Notes: a model not told the origin generated them from the letters alone. DNA of 64,000 nt from Sarcocystis neurona (GCA_000727475.1 KL647321.1:705691-769690); one strand, 5' to 3'; shown: positions 11,928-24,278, counted from the stretch's first letter. Made by a program: numbers and translations.

Positions 11928-13950
11928 GTAAAGCGGAGGTGCAGCAGTGGGTCAGACACAGCAGCTCTGCAGCGACTCCGGAAAACGCTTTACTTATTTG
12001 TCGCGTCCATGCGAAACGCAGCAGCAGGCGTGCTGCCACAAGTAGCTGCAAGATTCTCAGATACAGCAAGAACCGCAGTTACAAAGACAACACGTGGTGA
12101 GCCGCGGCATGCGCAGCGGCATCAGTCTAGAGCAAGAACGACGATCCTGAAGCACGCTCACGAGCCGGATGTCGTAGCTGCAGTATCATCAAAACAACAA
12201 TGTAGAAGAGACAAGAGAACGGCGGCTAGCACGACTACCAGAGAGCAGCAAGAACGAAGGTGCTAGACACGAGAACACCGGCAGCAGCAGCACCTGCCCA
12301 CCTGCACTTAAGTACTTGTCCGCGGCCCCTCCAAAGTGAGACAGACGGGGGGCCACAACGTACACCAGCGCGCTGTTGTTCGGCTCCCCATGTGGAAACT
12401 GATCACGAAAGGCGGTGATGAACACGCTGCCTAACGCTCCGCTTGCATGCACATCCTTCAAAACCATGCAGGGCCGGCAGATGGCCAGCTGCAACGCAGC
12501 AGTAGTAGCGGATCGCAGGATCACGAAAGAGGTGGCGACGGCGAGAGACCAGATGGGCAAACACACCTGCTGCGTTACACAAAAACAGGCTCCTCATGCG
12601 TAGCTACCCAACACCAGCAGGAGGCGGCGACCATACGTGGCGGTCACAACCGGATCGACCGCCGCGCGTAACAGCACCATAGAACACCACTGCAATCTCC
12701 GCACGAGACGCAGCAGAACACCACCACATACAGATCCAGTCAAGACGGCGATCGACCAGCGGACAGCCCGCAGCTTCTTGAACAGCGACGACGTCAGCAC
12801 GTTGAAGGATCTGTAACAGCTAGAGTGGCACCAAGACTACACCGGGCTCATCGTTCTAGAGGAGCAGCAACAACATCTACAGGATCGAAGTAGGCGGCAG
12901 CCACAGCACCAGCGCAACACCAAGAGCAGCAGCCGCGTGCAGCTGCACCCCCTACAGTGGATCGGCACCGCAGCACGGAGGTAGCCGACAGATTGATGGC
13001 TTAACTGAGGAAATACTGTCTGCAGAGAAAGAGTCCCCGCATCGCTGAGGCCATGAGATGCTACGACAGCACCTCAGCAAGAGAGACGTAGAGTTTCGCG
13101 CACAACCAGGACGAAGAAGCAGCGTCAAGAACGTAGCCGACAGCAGAAGACTACGAGGCGACTGGCAACGGAAACTGCGGTAGCGCAATACACCAGCAGT
13201 AGGGTCTACAGAGCTGGGACGTCAACATAATATATGCGCGAGGTCGCTTTGACAAGGTTGCCTTGACACAGTTCCCCGCTCCAGACATACTCACTCCTCT
13301 CTCACGACAACGCGTAGCAATCAAAAGGGTCGTCTATAAACCTTCAACGTCTGCTTTACAACGCGTACACGCAGAGCAACATCCAACTTGAAGAATTGTT
13401 CCACAAAAGCACAGCGCCATATCATTCCACCTCTGTGAGTAATTAGACCCTTAGCTCCTTCTCCTGTGTGCTACAGACCGCTCGTAAGGGGGAGTGAAGA
13501 CAGCCGAATGTTCGAAACTTCGCCCGATGGGAGGAGAGCGGCGACAAGGTGAAAGTCTGACAAAATGAACTGCAGAAGACGGTCCGCAGTTTACAGCAGG
13601 CACGGCGCTGGGAGGTGGCGTGGGCCAGAGGACAATCCGAGAAGGTACGCTGCCTGTTTTGCTCCTGCTGTTCTGGCTGCCATTGCTGTGCCTCCTGCTG
13701 CTGCTGGTGCCGTGCTCCCTGGTAACACCGCGCGACACGCGGCGGCTCGCTCAGACGCTGCTCAGCCGGGGGGCGCCTAAAAGAAGGGGCGGCGAAAGAA
13801 CCAGAAAGTTGCGAAGCGTGCAGCTCGCATCCAACACCAGCTGACGCGTCAAAAAACCGAAGGCAAGTCGTGGCTCAGCATCCCAACGCCACGAGAAAAG
13901 AAAGAGGGACAGTGGGGGAGCCGCTGACACCTAAATTGTACATGGCTCAC
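11928..13950. other. No gene assigned; CAG-rich
   Basis: Open frames occur on both strands. A plus ATG at 13565 in a favourable AAAATG context opens a 71-residue frame that is hydrophobic and Ala-rich in its second half. An overlapping plus frame (13620-13844) is Leu-rich. No homology was seen. Confidence 0.35.
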
Positions 13951-14033
13951 CCTCACTCCAGCAAGGTTAGGACTGTCGCTCACAACAGTTGCCTTTACAT
14001 CTGCATCAAGTTTATCCGCGCTTTCCTCCAGAG
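13951..14033 (-). CDS. Candidate internal exon
   Basis: Function not recognised. On the minus strand a TGTGTGTCTGCAG acceptor precedes a 27-codon open stretch reading LEESADKLDADVKATVV and ending SPNLAGVR. A GTGAGC donor follows directly. Entry is phase 1 and exit phase 0. Both splice signals are good and the composition is protein-like, but neighbouring exons were not resolved. Confidence 0.35.
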
Positions 14034-15322
14034 CTGCAGACACACACAGACCGTCCCTGCGGGTGCTTTGTATGTGACTGTGGGCTCCACGGATTGCTTA
14101 GACGACAGGTCAGGAACGCTGGTCTGGTTCCGCAACGACAAGCTTGGTTCCAGTACATCATGTATGTCGTCATCTACTCGAAGACAGATCTCTGCGCACC
14201 GACAAGGGCACGCGTGCTTCAACACCTGCCCTGCGGCGCCACAACAACGGTCTGTTTTAAAACCTACCCTTTTTTATCTACGTGTGCTCCTACATGTATT
14301 CTCCCCGGTAAACGACGTGGGATCACACTTGAATGTTTGTGCGTATTTCTCTATACATACGTGCGGTTGTGCGGCAGCGGTGCGTACGTGCATCACATGC
14401 TCGCATGTGCACCTGCAGCTGTCTGCTGCGTAACACGCGCGGCACAGCAGTATGTCCGACGACCAGCTGGATACACCCTTCCGCCCCAGAAGCGTCAAGA
14501 GCACGTCCGAGTCCTACACGCATTTGTGCTCGATGGGCAAAGGGCGATCACTGATACAAGCTCCACGATACTGTCGAAGTGACCTGACCTACAAAAATGC
14601 TGGCCTCGTCGCGTCCAGTACATCAGTAACCCGTATCGGTACGCTCACACACCCACGTGTCCATCCACATGTCGTCGCGTATATACATATATATATACAT
14701 ATGTATATTTTCACACACACCTGTCCATCCACATGTGTTCGTATACATGAATGTGTGTAGCGAGCTGTGTAGCGAGCGAGGGAGCTAGAGAAATCCTCAA
14801 GCGGTATCTTGTTGTGTCCTCTGCCTGCATATGAATACGTGCGTCAGGCGTCTCTTTCAACAAAACACGATCGGTGCGCATTTTAGCAGAGAGGAATGCT
14901 GCCCCGCGGATGTGAAGCCCAGCGGGGACTGGGATCTTCCCACCGACAACAGTGTGGCGCGCTTGCAAGACAATGGCACAACCGCAGACACGGAGGCTGG
15001 CGTCGCACAAGCGCGGCGGTGCAACGGGCGCGTCATTCGCGGTTGCTGCTGTCTGTCTAGCACGTGCTGTCTGCTATCAAGCTACACGCGAGCAAGAGTA
15101 GCAGCAGAAAACTGGCAGCGCTCGCACTACCATTTAAGCACCACGATGAGCAGCGTCTGCAAACGGACAGTCCCGGCAGCAGTCACGCAGGAGCTCCAGT
15201 TTACCTCGCTGTGCCAGCACGAGCAGTAGCTGCAGCGGATGCAGCCAGCATACCAGAAGCAGGAGTACCAGTGTTAGCGCTTGAAACGACGGCAACGGTA
15301 ACCATAGAAGGGGCAAGCGTAG
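14034..15322. other. No gene assigned
   Basis: A minus frame between about 15010 and 14711 looks protein-like (VVGGKIPVPAGLHIRGAAFL) but has no recognised domain and no firm exon ends. A plus frame (14831-15229) overlaps it. A short TA-rich run lies at about 14680-14710. Confidence 0.3.
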
Positions 15323-15583
15323 TTACCGCAACTGCAGCACAGAGACGGCAGACGTACCTCGAGCAAGCAATTCTGTGTGCAGGACCTTAAGTTCATCCAC
15401 AGGAAAACCCTGGCTTTCCAGCAGTGCCATCACGTCTGGACGTCCGCTCCCTAGACACAAATCCGGCGCTCCTGCACGTAAGATGCCAAGGGTGAATGCG
15501 TCTAAATTCGCACTTATATCATACCCGTACGACCATCTGCACTTCCCCCAGCACTTTAAACAGACACGCAGGAGTGACAGTAC
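15323..15583 (-). CDS. Candidate C-terminal exon, unknown protein
   Basis: Function not recognised. The minus strand opens after an acceptor ending ATCACAG and reads a globular-looking sequence (YDISANLDAFTLGILRAG, then RPDVMALLESQGFPVDELKV). It ends with a stop at 15323. A second possible acceptor (GTGCAG) sits just before the YDIS segment. A 26-nt GT...AG segment at 15357-15332 could be removed in phase, which would extend the frame into an Ala/Thr-rich stretch. The plus strand is also open here. Confidence 0.35.
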   Translation of the reverse strand, partial: VLSLLRVCLKCWGKCRWSYGYDISANLDAFTLGILRAGAPDLCLGSGRPDVMALLESQGFPVDELKVLHTELLARGTSAVSVLQLR

Positions 15584-16844
15584 CTGTGATACCACAGATG
15601 TAAGGTTGTGAGTGTAAGTGCGTGTTTGGGCGCAGGGCGAGATTAGCTGCGTAGGCGAACGGAAACGCGTGCACTATGAGGCTCCTGCAAAGTCTTCTAT
15701 CCGTACATGGGTCGCCACTCCTGGCAGTCGGGGCGGAAAACCCAGCAGATGTTGATCAGCGACGCATCCACCAGCCAGAAGGTATGCGAGCGACGTTAGT
15801 CAAGAAGTTTGAATACATATACATAGAGACTGAGAGGGACATCTACAGTTCCGCACCAACGCAGGTACAATCGCTGCATGTATGTGTGTGCGGTGGTCGT
15901 AAATACAATGCGTGTGATGCACCTCCACTGGGGCCGCCAAGACGGTAGGCCACGACCGCATACCCGTACTTGCATACGACGACTCTATTTCTGCACGAGT
16001 GCGTGCAGGACGAAGTCCGTGTGCATGAGCGAACTCGAGCGAATGAGCAGACGCAGCCAGAATCGGCATGAACGTACGCGGACACCGTACACACCTGCGT
16101 GCGTACGTGTGCGCGCGTGGACCTCGACGCCGGCACACACTTCTCTGTATACCTAACTACTTACGCATACGCATGTATCCCCGTCTCCACGAGAGGCTCT
16201 GGGTAGCTTCGGGTAGCCCACAGCTACCCGAACAGCCCTTGAATGAAACGAAGACACGCCTGGAACACAGTGAGACGTGCGGACGTAAGAATGCGTGCCA
16301 TGGACTCTGCATCAACGTGTCCGGGCATACAGTGCCCAACTATATCTACAACTCCCCTGTTACGCACGTATCTGAGAACACGGACGTACAACATGCCTGA
16401 CGCGCGTGCCCGCACAACTGTGGAGCAAAACTGACAGCAGTCCGTCGTACACACGCATGTGTACGCGTGTGTCCACTCGTTTACACTTAGTTACCTTAAT
16501 ACACCTACTGTGTACGAATATATGCCTAGGCATACCAACGTGCCACCCCACGTATGTGCCCCCCCTCAGACCTCTCTTGACGCTGTGTACGGGCAGGTGC
16601 AAGATGCACGTCTGTAAACGCGTCGGCAGACGGCCGCCTCACCGGCGTTTACACAGGCGCAAGACTCCGTCGGATCTGGTTCGTACGCGGGCGTCTCTCC
16701 TGCTTCCGGCTGCCCCATGAAAACGACGTATCCTGGACCAAGAATGAGGAGACTTGCGCACACCCTCAAACATGCATACTCGTATGCATCAAACAGAACG
16801 ATCCGCTTTCTACGTCCCTTGACACTCGTGTGGCACGACCTCAT
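15584..16844. other. No gene assigned
   Basis: Short overlapping ORFs on both strands, none with homology. A plus ATG at 15676 opens a short frame that reaches a GTATGC donor-like site. The sequence is rich in GTACGT/ACGTAC words. Confidence 0.3.
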
Positions 16845-17330
16845 ATGGAGAGTTCACTGCTGCTCATGTATTGGCAGAACGCACTTCATACTCGGCCGCA
16901 GGTGCAACAGCACGAACGGCACCACGAGCGACATTCCTCCCCCTCGCCCTCTCCGGACGCTGCAGAAAACCCCAATAATAATCACTTCTACACTTTATAC
17001 GTTCCAGCACCCGCAGACACAACGTTAACTAGCTTTGCCCACACGTCTCCAAAAGTGCAGCTGAGCTGCGGAGCGCAAACTACTTCACTTTGCACAGCTG
17101 TATTAGAACACCAAGCAATGCTCTTTTCCCCCCCTCTCCTATCCAGGAACACGTTGCTGCAGCAGCAGCAGCTCTCTGCGGCGGCTGCGAAACTGGAGAC
17201 GCCGCTAAAGCGAACAGGGCTACCGACCCCGTCCCCAGCGAGAGTACACACAAAAGAGAAGAGTCGTCTGGGCGCGACTGCAGGACTTGGCTACTGCGCT
17301 GTACGTTTGCGCTCGCTTAAAAGACGTTAG
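16845..17330 (+). CDS. Candidate hypothetical protein, 161 residues
   Basis: Function not recognised. A plus ATG at 16845 opens 161 residues with an N-terminal hydrophobic patch (SSLLLMYW), a His/Arg/Ser/Pro-rich segment, an Asn run, and a Gln/Ala tract encoded by CAGCAGCAGCAG. It ends in a basic tail (RLRSLKRR). The composition suits a coccidian protein, but it may be only the open side of a CAG-rich stretch. No splice partners were found. Confidence 0.3.
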   Translation: MESSLLLMYWQNALHTRPQVQQHERHHERHSSPSPSPDAAENPNNNHFYTLYVPAPADTTLTSFAHTSPKVQLSCGAQTTSLCTAVLEHQAMLFSPPLLSRNTLLQQQQLSAAAAKLETPLKRTGLPTPSPARVHTKEKSRLGATAGLGYCAVRLRSLKRR

Positions 17331-18124
17331 CGGCGCATACTTTTCACCACGACTAAATGTACGACTCGAACGTACGCCCTCGGTAAGATACGTCCTACAC
17401 AACACCCACGCCTCGAGAGAGGAAGCGGGATGAAACCTCACCGTCTGCCACAAACATCCACTTATACACACATATGTACGGCTTGAATCGCGTGTTCGCG
17501 GCAAGCAGAACCAGGGCCAACAAAAAGCAACCAGCGCACCCAAAGACGACTACGGAGGAGAGGCCACCGTCAGGCTGTGACAGACACAGCCACACTCCGT
17601 CATATCGCATCAAACGCGAACCTGTCGACCACTGCTCTTCGGAGGTGCTAACCGCGTCCTGCGAAGTCTGTCCTTGGTATTAAGCTGGAGGACGGAACGC
17701 CACTGCTGCTGAAGTGGAGACGGAGGGACACCGCATCCTTAACATCACCCACACACGAAGCACGCCGGTTCCTTCTCACAATTAAGAGGAGGACTGTTTG
17801 CGTGCTGCTGCTTTGTGAGAGTGCACTGCTGCTTGTGGTTCTGACAAGCCTACCGCTGCTCGTAGGCGCCAGGGTAGGGGCAGTGTTGCTACTGCGAGCA
17901 AAAAGAGAGCTGCAGCAGCTTCGTTAATGCACGTCATCACTGCCGCTGCAACGACTGTTACCCCTGCTGGAGTTTTTTCCTGCTCTTGCTGTTGCTGTGA
18001 TAGACAGTAGCGCTGCTCTGTCAATACCGTTGCGACCGGGGATACTGCCGTTGCAAACAGGCACGCTGCGGCTGCTTCCACCGGAGTCAAGCGGGTGATA
18101 CTGCTGCTGTTTGCTAGTCCTCAC

Positions 18125-18332
18125 CTGGGCTAATGCGGGAGCCTTTGAATTCCGGGTGGCGCTGCATAACAATGCGGAGCCCAGGACTAATTCCCCCGCC
18201 GACAGATGCACCAGGTCCTGCGGCCCCCTGTGCAGCACCCTGCGGAGCACTAGTGTTTCCGCGTGCCTGCACTAACACCGTTTCTATGCGCAGCGTAATG
18301 GCCGCCTTCTTTGTTTGCAGGGCGTGTTGCAG
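18125..18332 (-). CDS. Candidate internal exon, unknown protein
   Basis: Function not recognised. The minus strand has an acceptor ending GGATGCAG after a long pyrimidine-rich tract. It then reads LQHALQTKKAAITLRIETVL, a Gly/Ala/Pro-rich linker, and LRIVMQRHPEFKGSRISP, before a GTGAGG donor in phase 1. A further minus frame at 18090-17782 (TPVEAAAACLFATAVSPV) may belong to the same gene. It lies downstream of, and in the same direction as, the Alba gene. Confidence 0.35.
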
Positions 18333-18951
18333 CTGCATCCGGAGTAGCAAGACCCGCACCAAGCAGCGGCGCGGACGCACAGCAGCAGGATGAAAAACAG
18401 CTCCGACAAGCAGCACCGGCTCATCATCTCACGTCCGCTCTGGTGCACAACGCTCACACTGAGGTGCATCAGAAACACCACTACAAGTGAGATGAAGGGA
18501 ACAGATAAATATGTGCGTACTGAGAGACACACACATGTACGTATATCAAGACGCATGCAGTACTGTCAGGACTCGCTACACGTACAGAGTTATCTACGCG
18601 TGTACACATTCGTGGTAAGCAAATACCGCAGCAGTTCCCAAAAGTAAATTGGGAGTACAGACGCACTGGGAGATAACCTGCAACCGTAGGTGAGGATGCT
18701 CCCCCTGCGCGTACGTAACCAAGGAGATCTCGTAGCAAGCAGAGCGAAAGACCACGCTGCAGTGTCGTTTTTCTCCTGCCCCGTACCCAGGCTATACAAG
18801 GGCATACGACACGGGACTGTGTACAGGGGTGCTTGCATGTCCGACGTGACTTACGTGCGGTGTAGTGCGACTGCCGCTGTCATTATTCAGCTGTCTGAGT
18901 CTTTAGCGCACGAGGCTACAGCAGCTGAGACTCAGTAAATTCCCGTCCACG

Positions 18952-19824
18952 TTACATCACAAGTTCTTCCACGGCAGGCTCCACGAAAGTAGATATCACC
19001 GTGAATAGAGGTACGCTCTTATATCATATAGACGTCTGAGCTCTAGAACCGATATAATGCACGCATATATATCTTCGTCCTTGTAGACAACATCCGCTTG
19101 TATTAACTTTTCAGATTACAGAACGAAATCGGCACGCAGCGGGCCGACATACTAATTTCTAGACTCCCAGTGCTCTACAGTGCGTAGAATACGCTACACT
19201 TTGGTATTGTAAACAGCTCACTGACGTTACTAAGATCCATAAAATGGGCCCTACCAACGTACACACACGTCGCCAGCGAAGAACACACATCCTTCCCCTG
19301 TCACCCGAGATCTTACCGCCAGCGCGTCCGTGCGGAAGTACATATGAATGATGCGTACACGTATCTGCAGAAGCTTGCGTTTCAGGAAGACCTCTCTCTG
19401 TATATTCAATGAGGTACTGGTATGGATCGTTTACTTATGCAGCACCTGTATATGCAATGTTGTGGACCTGTCTATGGCCCCGATACCCTACTTGCACGGC
19501 GAGGGGAATCGCATCACCCAGAGCAGACAGCATTATATACTCGGTCCCTCCGGCCAGTAATTCCCTAGCAGTGCGTTCTAGGAAAGCTCGTGAGCGGCGG
19601 AACGCAATCAGAAGAGTCTTGGCTGTAGGAAAATCCGGGTGTGGGGCAACGATGCTGTCTCCCTCTCCTCCTGCTACACCGCGTCTCCCTCCTCTCCGCC
19701 CGCCACCACCAGGAGCTCGCTGCTGCTGCTGCTGGACTCCCGCAGCAGCAAACTGTTCCGCCTCCTCGCAGTACACATCTCTTTCCTCGCCCTGGCCGCC
19801 TGCAGGCCCTCCATAGTCCCCCAT
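18952..19824 (-). CDS. Alba-domain nucleic-acid-binding protein
   Basis: Alba proteins bind RNA and DNA; in apicomplexans they are known for roles in translation control and chromatin. Exons (minus): 19824-19492, 19397-19317, 19017-18952, all phase 0, giving 159 residues. Residues 1-56 are low complexity: a Gln run, then GGGGRRGGRRG. From about residue 66 the Alba pattern appears: a helix (TLLIAFRRSRAFLERTAREL), then YIMLSALGDAIPLAVQ, matching the strand and Gly-x-Ala-Ile helix of the family. Exon 2 continues with REVFLKRKLLQIRVRII, where the family has its LKRK-like segment. Exon 3 gives a short acidic C-terminus (VEPAVEELVM). Donors are GTAGGG and GTAAGA. The third acceptor is pyrimidine-poor and is the weakest point. 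The Gly/Arg tract preceding the domain is unusual. Confidence 0.7.
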
Positions 19825-22510
19825 ATTGGCTGCTGCCACCAACTATGCGAAGATAAAGGGCCCGCAAGAGCAGTGGCTCAGGAGTGCGCGTCTGTCCTTG
19901 GCATTCAGAGCGCCAGACGGTCGGAAGGAACTCTTCTCTGTCTCCTTCACGTACACGCGGTGTCTTGCTCCGCCGTTCTTCCCGGCATTAGTATTGGATG
20001 CACGTTTTCTGAGTCCTGCAGGTGGTAAACTTGTCAAATCCCGCTGTGTACGTACGCCTGATTGGGAGACTGCGCCCTCCCGTGTTGGAATTTTGCGGGG
20101 ACGGCACAAACCTGTGCAAGGTGGACCTCGCATTCGCCTTCTGAAGCATCACCCCTCCAGACGAGAACGTATTTGCTCGGAGTAGGAGGTCTTCCCTGTT
20201 CTGCGTTGTTCTACTAGTACCAAGGCATTCAGATGCGAAGACACCGGCTCTTCAAGATGCCTTTTTCTCTGGAAGGCGCTGCACAGCACAGCAGTTCGTA
20301 TACGGTGCAACAGAGGAACGCAGTGCTATTATGTTCCACCGCACACACAGTATGTCTGCCTGTTCTTCCCTTCATATCCTGAGTCCGGCCGAACGACATC
20401 CCGGTCAGCAACAAGCAATGATGCGACACAACCGCATAGAGTACGATCCCCGATGTACGGTTGACGGGAGTGCAACGCGAACTACGTCAACACGAGAAAG
20501 TGATCGTTGGCGTGCCCGCAGCAGCGCCGTGAACATGAGCGAAGGCACCTCCACCGGTTACACCACGTGCTTGCACCGCACCCGCTGTTAACATAAAAAA
20601 ACTATTACGACATACCTTATACTAGGACGCTGAATAAGCAAAAAAAAATAAACGGGACGCGCGTGATACTGGGCCTTGAGCATGAAAAGGCGAATGCTGT
20701 CGAACAGCCCCGCATCGGAAGCTAGCTCCCCGGCAGCGTCGCGCAAATGACGGAGAAGGGAGGAAAAACTACCACAAGGAAATTCTTACCTGTGTCTGTG
20801 CGACACGTGAAGAACAGCCTCCACTGAAATGCCCACACCGAACGTGGAGGAGAGATCTTCACGTTTGCCTGTACTGATCCACGAACGTGTGAAACAGCTC
20901 TTCTTTCCCTGCGCTGCAGTGTCGCACGCTTTAGGTTTTGCGCAAGTGAGGAGCTACACAGCCACCTTCTTGATACAGAATGTCAGCACGCTGGGAGGGA
21001 CAAAGCGAACCACTGAAGCATTTCTTTTTGCGTACGACTCCGGGTCGACTACTTCTTGTATGCAGCTCCGTCGCTCCCGAAGCACTGAGGGGCCTCCTCC
21101 AGGGCTAACTGCCGGAGAACAACCACGGCCAAGTGAGACTGTGCTGTAGCCACAGCTTCTGCAGCTAGATAAAACCTGCACCACGACCTCTCCAGCTTCT
21201 TCACTCGTGGGGGCGGGTTAGACTGACGACGTTGCTGCTCTTTTCTTGCTGGCTGCTTCATTGGGCCGTTGGTTACGTGCACCGTGAACACGTCACCCTC
21301 CCCTCACTACCCCCTCCTGTGAAATGTGCTGTTACCCTGTTCATGCTGTGGCTCTCAAGAGCTGGCTGCTCTCTGTTCGCGCTGGGGTTACCATCCTGCG
21401 GGTGCTCGTTTATGCCGAACTACCTGTGGTGCTGCTGCTGCTGCTGTTCCGGTGCTCTTCGAGTGCTCCTACCTCTGCTACAGGGTCAGCCGCCTGTGCG
21501 TGTGTGCGCTACTGTTGTATCAAACTTCTGGTGGTGCTGCAGTGGTGATCGTACCCCAGTATTCACGACGTGGGTCGTGCGGCAGCTAATGCTGCTACTG
21601 TACAGTTGCAGTGCGTGCAGCCACTTTGTGTGCGGCTGCTCGACGTGTTGCTGATACCTCGTACCCGTAGTGCCGGTGGCTAACTACGGGCCCTCCTCTG
21701 CAGCCGTGCGGGCACCGGTAGCCCTCTTGTTAACTAACTGGGCATCATCATGGCTTCTCTTATACGCACCACAAGTTACATTGCTTTTCAGACGCATTTT
21801 TTGGTGACAGTGTGGGGGGTGCACGGGCGGTGCCTTTTCACCTTTTAAAATATCGCTGGGACTCTATATCATCTGAGATGGCAACCGTAGATGTCCCCTG
21901 CGTAGCTGACGCGTTTACGGACGCACCCCGTAAGCTTCGTGCGTCGCCTGAAATTTGACGGACAGCCGCCGAGATGTTCCGCACTTCGGCAGGCTATGTG
22001 GCTCTCCTCGGCATTCGCTTTCCAGGCAGAACACCTGTTCGTGACGGTTTGCAGCTAGTAGGGCGGCACGGTTGGCGGCTTCCGCTTCCGATCCCGTGTG
22101 ACGTAACGACCCCTTAACATTGCAGTTTGTCCCCTCACGTTTGCGCCTTAGTGAAGAATACGTCTCGCTTCTGCGTCGACTTCACCAACAGAAGCCGGCT
22201 TCCTCTGTGCTCAAATGTGAAGTGCCTCTTTCCTCATACGGGCCACTCGAATGCCCCAGTCGCTGCCGTATGCTGGAGTACCTGCGCGGTGCTCGCATCG
22301 AACAGGAATAGCCATATCGAATCTGCTACCGTGGCTGCACACACCTGCGTATTCTGTTTGTTCGGGCTCACTGGTAAATTGACATTGGATAGCATAGAAG
22401 GGGATGGTACACATCCGTTGAAGCACTACAAATGGTGTCGCCGTTGGTGTCAGTTCTGTCCCAGGGCGTGAAACAAAATGACGATGTCCCTTTGATCACG
22501 CGTTGCCTGA
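19825..22510. other. No gene assigned; CTG-rich in part
   Basis: Both strands are open at several places (plus 19826-20185 and 20829-21149; minus 19843-20133, 20954-21184 and 21049-21291). Some frames look protein-like but none could be assigned. CTG runs near 21430-21460 give Cys/Leu-rich plus frames. A plus segment after a CATTGCAG acceptor at about 22123 reads a 60-residue frame ending in a stop near 22311. Confidence 0.3.
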
Positions 22511-22825
22511 ATGTGTTCGCTGTCACAGGTGTGTAACGGCGGTCCAGCTCGGTACTACCTGTGTGTGGCTGACGTGTGCGAAGCGCAGAGTTTGCGGAAC
22601 GAAAGCCCCTGGGCTCGACATGGTGCTGCCGTCGGCGGAGTCGCATCCCTGTTGATTCCGCCCACCATCGGTTGTGTACCGGAGATGCTGGAGTGCGTGA
22701 AACAGGGTTACAGTCGCATACTACATCCGCACTGCAGCACCACTTCGGTAATTTTTCGGAAAAATATGGGGCGGCGTGGGACAACCTGCTACGTGAGATC
22801 TAAGTTGCTGCTGGTCACTGCATAA
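22511..22825 (+). CDS. Candidate Cys-rich exon
   Basis: Function not recognised. The frame begins at an ATG at 22511, but a TGTCACAG acceptor at 22528 makes it likely that the exon starts at 22529. From there it reads a Cys-rich segment (VCNGG, LCVADVC, GCVPEMLECV, HPHC) and reaches a GTGAGA donor after 22792, 88 codons in phase 0. Cys spacing suggests a disulphide-bonded extracellular segment. A second plus frame over the same bases (22576-22803) is also open, so the frame is uncertain. Confidence 0.3.
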   Translation: MCSLSQVCNGGPARYYLCVADVCEAQSLRNESPWARHGAAVGGVASLLIPPTIGCVPEMLECVKQGYSRILHPHCSTTSVIFRKNMGRRGTTCYVRSKLLLVTA

Positions 22826-22979
22826 AAACGGCCTTGATGCCTAGCCCGTCTCCGATTAACATTTGTGTAAGATTCGAGGCTGCACAGGAGAAAGCGGGTT
22901 CAGGATCCGAGCTGCGGTCGACTGTCCTTGTGAGGTTGGCTTCATCCGCAACCCCGTATGAGGCAGATCATCTCAAGGA

Positions 22980-23010
22980 CACGAAGCGGCACGAGCACGA
23001 AGCGGCACGG
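22980..23010. repeat. Short tandem duplication
   Basis: CACGAAGCGGCACGAG is followed directly by a second copy with one change. Confidence 0.75.
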
Positions 23011-23749
23011 GCAAAAGTGCATTTTGGGATTTGAAATGCGGTCGAGGTTCACTGCTGGAGAGAGCGCACCACGTGAAGACTTCACAGGTGTTGCACGCCT
23101 CCGTACTATGTATACCGGCTCGCGTTGTGTCGAGGAGTTGCTGGATGCGCACGGGTGCAGCACCCGAAGACTCTTGCTAGGAAACGGGAGTGCTGGGGTG
23201 CGTCGTGCATCCATTCGCAACCGGTTGTATAAATGCGTTCAAAGATGTTGCAAGTCGGTTTAATGACGGTGTAACCAGTGATGCGACTTTGTGTTCATGC
23301 GTGCTCTACATCATCATCCGCTGCACACGCACCTACTGACGAAAGTAGCAGTGCTCTGCACTGCCAATTCCTTATCGCAAGAAACGCTCGTTTTTCCCCC
23401 AGTCACTGCGCACTGCCTTGGCCACTGTCGACAATTTTTGCTACGCAAGAGTGGGTCTCTTTCTCGGACGTTGATGACGGCGCGTCCTCTGCAGTCAACC
23501 GCCTGTAAGCGCCCAAGACAGCGTGCTCCGTTGTAGCCTGCTGCTGCTTGAATTGCGACAACTCGAGGTGGTGTGTGCACCGCCTGCACCGGAAAAACTG
23601 CGACTGAGTGCCCCCTCGTATTGCCAGAGTGCAGCTCTTTGGAAACCGGAGATTAGAACCACGTGTCCACAAATGGACGAGGTTTCCACAAACTGCAGTC
23701 CAAAGGGGCAAATGGCGTCGACGAGCATTTATAGTGACAGGGAATAGGG

Positions 23750-24106
23750 GTACGACAGGCAAGATTTGCAGTCATAAAAAGAACTCCAATCACTCGACAT
23801 GGCCGCAACGGTTGAACGTTCTACCGAATGGAGCCCTTGGCGGAAGAACGGTGCCTTTGCCTTGAAACAAAATAGCTCAAGCACATCCACATGTTGAAGA
23901 AACCGCCAGTGATTACACGAAGGTACTCTCCGGCTACTACGAAACGCGAACGAATCGCGTCCAGTCACTCCGCATGCTGGAAGGATTGAGCGTTCTGCGG
24001 CTTGGAGCACTTGGCGGAAGAGCCGTTCTTTTGCCGTAGTACAGGCTGGCAAAGACACAACTGCATTTTGAAGACACAGCCAGTGACTAGGAAAAGGCAC
24101 TCCCAA
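23750..24106 (-). repeat. Two diverged 174-nt tandem repeats in one open frame
   Basis: The minus strand is open across both units. In translation the units align without gaps at a spacing of 58 residues: VP...HW..LQ...V, then K...FRQ.L...ERS...A in both. Preservation of frame and of scattered residues suggests a coding origin on this strand, now or in the past. Sequence upstream (about 24107-24300) and downstream (about 23560-23749) has weaker matches to the same unit. The upstream part contains a stop. No known repeat family was recognised. Confidence 0.6.
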
Positions 24107-24278
24107 ACAGCCACGAAACTAGCTTACAGCGAACCGATTCTGCCAAACCAGGTTCGACATCCATGCCACCATGTGAGGTCGAAGCTGCCCTGAACCGAAT
24201 GAAGTGTCCCTTACGGCCATTAAAACGTCTTAGTTTCACCCGCGCGACAAAATCTACGTGCTCCTCCTTTTTTCATAG

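Noticed and set aside
22576..22803. Third LC8-like module (SEKYGAAWDNLL)
   Set aside because: The local resemblance to YG..W is short, and the rest of the LC8 pattern is absent.
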